Positions 26,809-37,600 of a stretch of 64,000 bases of DNA are shown in pieces (position 1 is the stretch's first letter; each line of letters opens with the position of its first letter). The stretch is from Diphasiastrum complanatum (Eukaryota; Streptophyta; Lycopodiopsida; Lycopodiales; Lycopodiaceae): contig CM055102.1 in the NCBI GenBank assembly GCA_029204225.1, positions 10,305,456 through 10,369,455 on the forward strand, read 5' to 3'. The notes beneath the pieces are model-generated. The model did no database searches. It was not told the DNA's origin and saw nothing but the letters and a program-made list of their open reading frames with translations. Made by a program: the position numbers and the translations under genes.

Positions 26809-26870
<62 letters not shown>

Positions 26871-28441
26871 GGGGGGAGGCTATTTGGGGACTAATGACCA
26901 CCTTCCTAAAAAATCCGAAGTCCTATTATGGCACGGAGAGTACATTTCAGGTAAAGGATTAAGACTAAATGGGTTTTCGGTAGTTTCAGCCTACTTTCAT
27001 TTTCAATTTCAGCATATCATAGGTCCAATTCTAGTAAATTTCAGGAAAAAAAAAATTGCGAGAAGCAACAAAAAAAAAATTTGCGATTTTTTGAATCGAG
27101 TCAGAATCGCAAATCACGATTCGTGAATCGTGAAATCAGTGAATCGCGATTTGGTGCATCTATGTTGTGAACAAGTTTTTCTTGTGAACTATCTACATTG
27201 ATTGACATTGATATCTCGATTCTCCAGTGAGAATATATTAGGAAATTATGAATGTAGCAAGAAAGTTTGCAGTCCGCATTCCGGAACGCGATCCAAAACA
27301 CGTTCCGGGATTTCCCATTAGGGTTTTTCGGAACGCAAATTTTTTTTTTTTTGGGATAGTTGCCAATATGGGTATTATGTGAAAGGATATCAAAAAAGCA
27401 ATTGTTATGCAGATCTGTTGCTTGGTTTCAGATGGCTGCATGCTACATTCATCACAAATCTGGACATCAGTAGATTTTCTTAAACAAACTGGCTGCATTT
27501 TCATATGGTTTCAGAAATTTGGACATTAGTAGTTGGTTTCAGCTATTCCACAAGAAATATACAATTCCCGCCAGTCTAAGGAAGGCTCCTTCTAACTCTT
27601 GCTATCGTTTTCTAACAGAAAACGGAATCAGTAGATCTGCAAACCATTGGCATCAGAAAACCATTTCAAAACTGATTTCTGATATCTATTGGAAAAGCAT
27701 GTCCACCATTCAACTACGGTTTAGTTAGTATTAAACTCAAAAAAAAAAAAAATTGGCCATTACTCATTTTTCCAAAAAAAATAAATGTGATCCGGGTCGC
27801 GGATTGCTGACGTTTCGGATAGCGCAATCCGAAACATTTTGCGATCCGCTACAACTCAACATGAGATGGCTAAAGCAAATAGTTAAAGATTTGAGTACTT
27901 TTCTAAGAGAATCCAAATCTACTCGCAAGAAATTTCAAATTAGATAGAATTGCAAAAGACTTTGGAAATCATAATTGAAACTCACAAAGGGGAAGGTTTA
28001 CCTCTATAATCTAAGTGAATATAAAGATTAATCTCCTAAAAGAACCCTCCTAGCTTTTTGCACACATGTATGGTCAAACGAAAGGTCATGATGGTAGAGT
28101 ATGTAAAAAATAAATGCTAAATGCTACGCATATAAGTGGTCTCATACACATTACATGGATATATGCATCACGATGTACGTCATGGTCACTAGTATGATGA
28201 TAATTGCAATACTCTACCACATATAATAACAAACTTCATAGTACAAGTTGAAAATGTTACAAATGGTTTTCAAGGTTAACATTATATATAGATCACATAC
28301 CCCATCGAAGACCTTCTTTCCCCATGTTTTTTACCTACACAATGGAGAAAAAGTACCTATTAGAAAATGTTCCATGAGAAAACCACAAGGACTTAGTTCC
28401 AAATACTCAACTAGAAATACGCATATGAGTTGATAAAGGGT

Positions 28442-28516
<75 letters not shown>

Positions 28517-28603
28517 TTTTACTACCAAGAATTCAGCAAGAGCAATAGTGATGTTGGTATTAAGTAATCATTCCATAAGCAATCTTTAGAGTCTGTGTAT
28601 ATG

Positions 28604-28640
<37 letters not shown>

Positions 28641-31600
28641 GTTTTTTTGAAATTTTTCCAGTAGGGGATGAGATGCATAGATACGGTGATTGTTCATAGA
28701 AAATGTCGCGGCCAAGGAAAAGATTTGGTCTGAACATTTTAGGCATACATTCTGAAGAAATAAATCATTTCTATAGATACTTCTTTGTCCCTTTAAGCTC
28801 CAGATTTTGGATGTCCAGTGCACTTGTTTAGGTCAATTGACACTCTTTGTTTAGGCAAGGTCAAGTCCTCACCTTATCATAGGATGTCCTTCTACCTTAT
28901 TAGCTTCACATATGGCCAGGAGAGTGGGATATTTGCTAAACATTTTGTGTAGATACACAAGACATCCATTGTTATATGTGAGTTGCAAGTGTGAACATAG
29001 TTTTGGGGTACGAGGACATTTTTCAATGACTCTCAAGGAATATATATAAGATTTATTATGATACATCTTTGTCGCGCATTTTTGAGGGCCAAGCTTTACA
29101 CTGCAAGTTATGATCAAAATCTCAGGTGTTGAATCAATGAAGCATAAAAGACAGCAATAGACTAAAGCCCTACAAGCAATAGACAAGACAATAGGTTCTC
29201 CCACGAAGAGCCCAAGCAATGCCAATCAATAATCTGAAAAATGAGTGTACAAATGTCCCTATAAATACCCTACCAATGAACCCTAAAATAGGAATTTAAA
29301 AGTAAAGGGAGGCAAAATGTGGAGGGAAAATAGTGCGCCCTCCTACGGGCCCCCACTCCACATATAACCATATAATAAGGGCCCAAGCCAGTCAATGTCA
29401 TAGAAAGGACCCAGTGCGGGTCATAAGCATATAAAAAGGCTCTGGGGCCTGTACATGACTAATATAAAATGCGTAACCAGAAATATACATAACCAACAGT
29501 AAATGTAAAGAGGCCTGCGGCATATATGCAGAGTAGCCCAGTAGGCCTGTATCCTGTAATCCGTAACTCTCCCTGGCTATAAAGAACATTGCCCCCAATG
29601 TAGGCAAATAAGATAAGAACCAGTGCCAGAGAAAAATACTGCATCAAGATATCCCATCTGAGAAAGGAACATCAAGAGAAGCCGGAGCATCCCGAGAAGC
29701 AATGGTAGCTGCAAGTGATCGAGCTTGATCAGCCAGGATAGGGGTATGATAAAAAACATCAATGGGCTCCCAAGTAGCCTCCTCAATAGGACGACCATCC
29801 CACTGGACCAGAAACTGAACCTGCCGATGGCGACGACTATGCAATAAGCGCACCTGTAAAATAGCAGCTAGCAGGAATGGAAAAAGATTTGGATCTGTAG
29901 GAAATGAGAAATCTCGAGGAGCATCATCCTCAATAGCAGCACGTAATAAACTGACATGAAAGATATCACAAGCCCGAGTAGCAGCAGGTAACTCAAGACG
30001 ATATGTAACTGGACTGAGGCGCTCAAGAATCTGAAAAGGCCCATAATAGCGCGGCGCAAGCTTCTCAGTAGAAGCAAGACCCTGTACAAAACGATGGCGA
30101 GCAAAGCGTAACCGGAGAAAAACAGTATCTCCCTCTGCAAACTCAACATGGCGCCGATGACGATCAACAATGGTCTTGTACCGCTGCTGAATATGCTGTA
30201 AATGAGTAGCAGCTCTAGTAATAATCTCCTGAGCACTCGAAAGATAAGATGAAATAGTAACAGGTGCATCATCTGGAGGAGCAGGTATACCGGGTAGAAC
30301 TGGTGAGTATCCAGGAGCAAGCAGGAAAGGAAAAACACCTGTGCTGGAACTAACAGAACTGTTATAACTATACTCAGCCAAACATAGATGCTGATCCCAA
30401 TCACGACCAGAAGGAGAAACATAATGTCGTAAATAATCCTCCAATACCCGGTTAATAACCTCAGACTGACCATCCGCAGAAGAATGATAAGCAGTGCCCA
30501 TAAGTATCCTAACATCCAAGATACGCATAAGCTCTGTCCAAAAACCTGATGTAAACTTGGTATCCCGATCAGTAAGTATAGATCGTGGGAGACCATGTAA
30601 GCGGAAAATCTTAGAAATAAATATACGACCACACTGCTCTACTGTAATAGTACGTCTGACTGGTATGAAATGAGCTTGTTTAGAAAACCTATCAACTACC
30701 ACCAAACAAGAGTCATGACCACGCTGAGTACGGGGAAGACCTAAAATGAAGTCCATAGATATATCAGTCCACTGGCGGGAAGGAATAGGCCAACTTTGAA
30801 GGAGACCGCCAGGTTTTTCACGGAAATACTTGTTACGAAGGCAAAAATCACAAGTATGAATAAGGTGGGAAAGCTCACGCTTCATGGAAGGCCAATAAAA
30901 ATGTTCTTTCAAACGGAACAAGGACTTCTGAAAACCAAAATAACCACCAACAGGAGAGGAATGGGCATCAAGAAGGAGCTGTGGACGTATGTCGAGAGTG
31001 CTGGGAATACATAACGAACCATAGTGAAACAAACGATGATTAACAATGGAATAAACCTGGTGAGGGTGAGAGGAAGGACGAGAGGCAGACGACATAACAT
31101 CACGAAAGTCTGGACATGTGGCATAAGCCTGAGAAAGATCATCATACCAAGAGTGGGGAGACGTAACAAGACTGTAAGTAAGAGCAGGTAAACGAGACAA
31201 AGCATCAACAACAGCGTTACTTTTACCAGGCTTATAATGAATATCAAAATGAAAGGACTGTAAAAACTGAAGCCAACGGTACTGACGATCACTAAGATCC
31301 TTTTGTGTATACAAATAAAGAAGTGACTGGTGATCAGTAAAAACATCAAACGGAACACAATACAGATAATGACGCCACTTCTTTAAAGCAAAAATGATAG
31401 CAAGCAACTCTTTTTCATGAGTGGAATAGCGCTGCTCATACGAACGAAGACGACTGCAATAACACACTGACGCTGACGTAACAAAGCACCTAATACTGTG
31501 GAACTAGCATCAGTCTCAATAGCAAAACACTGGGAAAAATCTGGAAGACATAAAACAGGGGCAGTGGTAAGCCTAACCTTCAAAGTATCAAGAGCTGACT

Positions 31601-34600
31601 GACATGCGGGAGTCCAAGCAAACGAAGTTTCCTTTTTCAACAGAGCATGCAAAGGAGATGCAAGAGTGGCAAAATGAGCAACTGGTTTACGAAGATGGAT
31701 AGCACGACCAAGAAACATACGAACATCATGAACATCAGAAGGCACAGGCCATGAAAGAATAGAACCGACCTTATGAGGGTCGAGACGAACAGTACCATTA
31801 GTAACAAAGAAGCCCAAAAACTTGATTTGTACAACAGCAAAAGAACATTTAGAACGTTTAGCATACAGATGATGAGTAACTAACAAAACAAAAACAGAAC
31901 GAACGTGTTGAACATGAAGAGAGAGAGTGGTGCTATAAATGAGGATATCGTCAAAATAAACAATGACACACTTTCCAAGCAGAGGACGAAAGATGTTATT
32001 CATGACATTCTGAAAAGTGGGCGGGCCATTGGTAACACCAAAAGGAAGGACACGAAACTCATACAGACCAAAGTGGATATGGAAAGTTGTCTTGTGCTCA
32101 TCAGGAGGATGCATACGAATCTGGTGATAACCGGAACGGAGGTCAAGTTTAGAAAAGATCTTGGCTTGGCCTAACTGGTCAAACAGGTCATCCATATGAG
32201 GGATAGGGTACTGATTACGGATAGTAAGTTTATTTAAAGCACGATAATCAATACATAGACGTTTAGTACCATCCTTCTTATCAACAAGTAAAACAGGAGC
32301 ACCAAAAGGACTGTGGCTAGGAACAATAAGGCCTTGACGTAATAAATCAGACACCTGACGCTAGACTTCCTCGCGCTCAACAATAGACATACGAAAAGGA
32401 GGACAAGAAGGAGGTGATGCAAAGGAAACAAGGTCTATATGGTGGTTGACATCTCGTAAAGGTGGTAACTGAGTCGGCTCTCTAAAAACATGCTCAAATT
32501 CACGCAACAGTTCAGAAAATACATGTGGCAAAGGTGGTGCATCCGCAATAGGCTGAACTGGCTGAACAGAAAGAATAGTCGCACAGTGGGCCTTCGGGAG
32601 GCTCCGTATGAACTGCTTCCCGGAAATAAGCTGATAGTCCTACCGAGAATCAATAACGGAAAATATATGCTGAGTACCATCATGAGAGAATGTCAATGTC
32701 TGCTGCTAGAGGTCTACTGTAACCGCACCAAGGGATGCAAACCAATCAGCACCGAGGATAAGATCGTACCATGTAAGTGGAATAATATGAAAATCTACCT
32801 GACCAAGGAAGTCTCCAATCCGATATGAAAGCTGCTGATACATCTGCGTGCTAGGAAAAGAGTGTGCGCTGGCAACCTCAACATGCAGGGGATGAGGCGT
32901 AGTGACTGGCATAGCACAAATGCGTGTAGTAATATGACTGCTGAGAAACGAGTGAGTGCTACCCGTGTCAACAAGGGCAATAAACTCACGACCAGTGATA
33001 CGTACGCGAAGACGGATACGGCGTGGACCTGGCTTACCGGCATCAGGATATATGGCATATGGCAGAATCAGGACTATTATCAGGTGTGTCAGCATCATGG
33101 AAATAGACGGCAGTAGCAGTGGCAGGCTGTCGGCAATCACGATCGATATGATCAGGACGCTTACAGTTGAAACATAAGCGCTTCTCACGGATCTCAGACA
33201 TCTCAGGCTGTGAATAGCGACGAACAAAAACAGGACGAGGAGAAAAAGGAGGAGGTGGTGCAGAAGGAAGAGTGGACGAAGGTGAATTGACAGATGTGGG
33301 ACTAGCAGAGGATGGAGAGGAAAAAATAGGACGTGTGAAAGGACGCGAAGGACGAGAAACAGAGGAAGAGATGGGAGAGTACTTGTGCTGCAGTGCGGTA
33401 GCAAGGGAGATGGCGTGAGAAAGAGTGAGTGGAAAAAAAGAAGAAACATCATACCTGAGTGCGCCTCGTAGACCAGCAACGTAGTGAGAGATGAGCTCCA
33501 ATGTAGAGATATCTGGGAATAGATAGGAAAGCTCTGTAAACCGTGTCGTATAAGCAGCCAAGTCACCAGTGTGAGATAAACTGCGAAAGATGTCGCGCTG
33601 TCGAATAAGCCACTGAGGATCAATCATCGCTAGGCGGAGTGCTGTCATAAACTCTGTCCAACTAGCAAGGCCAGGGTGTGAAGCCGTCTGGCGAAACATG
33701 CGCCACCAAGTAGCAGCACGGCCCTCCAAATGTAAAGCAGCCAAATGTATCCGCTGAATGTCAGTCTTAGGAAACATAAAGAAGTAGGTCTCAAGCTTAG
33801 AATACCAATTCTCGAGTTCATTCCCATCGGATGACCCAGAATACACAGTAAGCTGAACCTTATCCTTAAAGTCTCGTGGCAAAGGACCAAAAGATGAAGG
33901 AGTCTCGGGTGGTGGAAATGTACGCTGTGGGGGAACAGGTGGAGATAGTGGAGAAACACTGGACTGTAATGATAGTGTAGCAATCTGGGCAGAAAGAGCA
34001 GTGAACGTCTCTCGTAACTCCTGGCGTAAATCAGTGCGTACATCACTCATGTCTTCCCTAAGATGATCTCGGAATTCATGCCGTACTTCGTCAAGGTAAG
34101 TGGAAGACGGTATGCGAGGCTCAGAAGATGTAGGGGAAGTATCCATGGTCAAGGAATGCAGGAAGTGAAGAGAGTGTAAGAAAAGCTTAATATGGGAGGG
34201 AGCGGACTTTTGTCGTCACCCCAAATACGCTTTAGGTACACAAACGACACTAAGAGCAAGAAAGGAAATGACAAATGTCAAGAAAAGGTGTGGAAAGCAA
34301 GGAAAAACCAGCAAAGATACCTCTCGATAGAGCTCCAAGCGTGTGCAAAGAGCTGGCTGGAAAATGTGACCACAAGGAGAATGAAAGTGGGTGCTGGACA
34401 GCCTCCAATCAATGCTGAAAAGATGGCTGGAAATCTGCGAAAAACGTGATGAAATAGGGCGATGGACAGCCTCCAATCAAAACTGAAATATGGCTGAAAC
34501 TCTGCTGGAACAATGGCTGAAAAATGTGATGAAGTAGGGCGCTGGACAGCCTCCAATCAATGCTGAAAAGATGGCTGGGAATCCTCTCCTTGTATCAAAT

Positions 34601-37600
34601 GGAGGATTCAAAAAAAAAGGATTTGGAACTTGGGCGCCGGAAATAATCTGCCCAAAAATAAAAATAAAAAAAATAATTTTTTTTTTCCGGTCGCCAAATT
34701 TAGCAGAAGTACTTCTGCTAACTATCTGCTAAAGCTCCGCCAAGGAAAATGCTCTGATGGGAGTTGGTCATCCTCCAAACTGTGCTGAATGTTGCTAAAG
34801 CAAAGAGACGAAAGCCCTCAGCAAAGAGAGAAAAATCAGCAAGGAAAATGGGCACCCAATCAGAAAATCAGATCTGAAATTCAGCAATCAGGAAAGTGCT
34901 CTGATACCAAGTTATGATCAAAATCTCAGGTGTTGAATCAATGAAGCATAAAAGACAGCAATAGACTAAAACCCTACAAGCAATAGACAAGACAATAGGT
35001 TCTCCCACGAAGAGCCCAAGCAATACCAATCAATAATCTGAAAAATGAGTGTACAAATGCCCCTATAAATACCCTACCAATGAACCCTAAAATAGGAATT
35101 CAAAAGTAAAGGGAGGCAAAATGTGGAGGGAAAATAGTGCGCCCTCCTACGGGCCCCCACTCCACATATAACCATATAATAAGGGCCCAAGCCAGTCAAT
35201 GTCATAAAAAGGACCCAGTGCGGGTCATAAGCATATAAAAAGGCTCTGGGGCCTATACATGACTAATATAAAATGCGTAACCAGAAATATACATAACCAA
35301 CAGTAAATGTAAAGAGGCATGCGGAATATATGCAGAGTAGCCCAGTAGGCCTGTATCCTGTAGTCCGTAACTCTGCATTTTTATCATTTTCTCATAGCTG
35401 GCTTATCGACTTTCTTATGATTTTCAAGCAACATCCTCGGATATTTTATAGGGTCTTTTTTTTTTGGCTTTTATGATCAATGATGTGCGTACTATGTAAA
35501 TGTGGGGCCTGGGTTCCAAGGTGCTCGTGAACCGAGCGGGACTTGTGTGTTCCAGCAAGTGACCCATCAATTGTGTACTACGTGAAAATATACAAGTTAA
35601 TTCCGATCCATTAGGGATATTCCACCCCTTCTGGACATATTAAAGATATGTTCCTGTATTGAAGTGATCTCCAGACTCATTGTGACTAAGACTTCCTTTG
35701 CCCAAAGTGACGGCGACTCCAAAAATTGGTGGTATGTTTGTCCTTCGCACTTTTTGTATGTATTGTTATACCTAGTCTTTCTCTTACATTTTTCGCATAT
35801 GTGTGTAAATCATAGAATCAATGAACCATGTACGGTTCACCACAATTCTGAGAACCGTACGGTTCTCAGAAAATTTTACCTAGAACCGTGGTGAACCAAA
35901 CAGATAATTAATTAATTAATTACATTTTTTTTCAGTTTCCCACCAAAAACAGCCCAAATATTTTTTTTTAAATGCCAATAAAAACCAAAAATCTGTGTCT
36001 GTGTGTGTGTGGATCAGGTCTGTGTGGATTAACAATATGGTTCTATGGTCTGTCCAAATCTGTGTCTGTGTCTGTGTGGATCAGGTCCTATTTTGGACCA
36101 GAAATTCTATTATGGATCAGGTCCTATTTGTTTGTCCAAATCTAATATGAATCAGGTCCAAATCTGTGTCTGTCCAAATCTGTGTCCAAATCAGGTCCAA
36201 ATCTGTGTGTATGTATTTGGCAATTAAATAATTAATTAATTAATTACATACTGGAACCGTACCACGGTTCAATGAACCATGGTACGGTTCCTTCCACGGT
36301 TCTGGGAATCGTGGGTTCTATGGTGTAAATTTAGTTTTCTTTTCATGATTGCGGTATGTATGTCGATATGGGTATTATTTTCCTTAAGTTTTCTTTCATA
36401 TGTAATGACAACTTCTTTGCTAGTTCTTATGTACTACTAGTACATAGTTTTTCCGGTTTCTTTAATCATTAATATAATACATAGTTTTTTGTGTCAATAA
36501 ATCAATGTAATGTATATCGTCTTTCTAAAGTAAATTTACTTGAGCACATTAGGTAGGCCATTTGTTCCATTATACAAAGTAGTAAATTGTTCGAAAAAAG
36601 AGAAAAAGTGTTGTTGGAGTAGACATGTTGATATAAGCTTTGAATCAATCATGTTGTGATTTTCCTAGAGAAAGATAACTTTGAGTGTATATTCTCATGT
36701 TTAAACAAACTTATCGGCTTGACCTCTTGGAATATAGCGGAATAGCCCTTTAATATGTCAAGCAAAATCTTTTTTTTTTATCTTACCATGTGTTCCAGAT
36801 CATGCTTTGAGACGCTCTCTGCATACAATAACAAACAAAAGGAGTAAATTAGCCCTTTTTGATTGCCTTGTTAGCAGTGCCAAAGCTAACTTAAACTCTC
36901 CCATTTTTCTTCATACATGCAGCTAGCATTAGTTATTTCTTGATATATTCTTCGTACAATTTCAAAAAAAATTTCCCATTCTTCATAAAAAAATGGAAAA
37001 AAATTCTACTTGTCATATCAGGTATACTTAATATCTCTCTATGAGTTTGGAATATATCCAAATTCACAGATCCACTTGAGAGTTCAGTAATTTCACTTTG
37101 ACACAATCAGAACAAAATACAAAAACTCAAACAAGCGATATCAAAAAATGAGAAAAGTGAATAAATCTTAGCCAGCAAGAATTACTTATGATCTCATCAC
37201 TAAACAGCCGTATTAATGCTATCTCTAAGGTATCCGAAATTGCTTCTGATATACACTTGCTAGGACAATCCTTATGCTCTCTGAAATAAATATACATATA
37301 GAGGCTAAACTAATAGATCAGAACTAATGTTTGCCTTTCTTTAGGATGCCAAAAACGTCTTGGGAAGCTGCATGTGCTGCACCAACCTGCTCACAGCAAA
37401 AGTTTAGAACAGTCAGTCATGAAATACTTTTTCTATGAAATCAAAAGCCGAAGGCCCAAGTCAAATAAACAACGTTTAATACTAGCAAAAGAGATGACAT
37501 ATTTGTGTTTTAGAAGGCTGCCAGACATTTCATGTTCTTAAATAGTCTCCTCAAATATTCTGTCTTTAAGAAGAACTTTTTTGTACTAAAGCTGAAGAGC

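Larger units (their letters stand above)
21071..26811 (-). mobile_element. Near full-length LINE (non-LTR retrotransposon), disabled
   Basis: On the minus strand an ORF1-like gene (26727-25350) is followed by ORF2 (about 24610-21264) with AP endonuclease, reverse transcriptase and a C-terminal cysteine-histidine motif. The 3' untranslated end carries hairpin ATGCC-TTTT-GGCAT and AATAAAGCTC. Total length is about 5.7 kb. Its sense-strand 5' end abuts (CT)n (26867-26811) and its 3' end runs into CTCTCTCGC, so both ends touch CT sequence. Frameshifts in ORF1 and several in ORF2 disable it. Confidence 0.88.
26868..28300. other. Right part of OEP16 intron 4 with three word islands
   Basis: No coding sequence. 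It contains palindromic word islands at 27033-27164, 27275-27350 and 27770-27865 (separate entries) in otherwise AT-rich DNA. Confidence 0.5.
29106..35372 (-). mobile_element. Element B: chromovirus (Ty3/gypsy) with both LTRs and target duplication
   Basis: Two 463-bp LTRs (29106-29568 and 34910-35372) flank an internal region coding on the minus strand. Perfect 5-bp target duplications CTGCA lie at 29101-29105 and 35373-35377. The LTRs differ at 9 positions (98.1% identical), so the insertion is fairly recent. Order on the minus strand: LTR, PBS, tandem-repeat leader, gag, protease, RT, RNase H, integrase with chromodomain, LTR. Three in-frame TAG codons and a frameshift disable pol. It sits inside OEP16 intron 3, in the same orientation as the gene. 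Confidence 0.96.

Noticed and set aside
17031-27164. Idea that TATAGATACACGCC at 17031 and GGTGCATCTATG at 27164 are the two ends of one autonomous hAT element around the transposase gene
   Set aside because: The ends are similar, but the flanking octamers do not match and the words at the two ends differ, so I do not claim it.
28881-28904. A possible 23-bp OEP16 exon with donor AAG/GTGAGG
   Set aside because: The exon at 36787-36818 fits phase and family wording ([10 protein letters not shown]) much better, and the acceptor at 28.9 kb is poor.
32706-33623. A 305-codon minus-strand frame overlapping element B gag
   Set aside because: Only its last part (protease) is real; the first 190 codons are an out-of-frame reading of gag.
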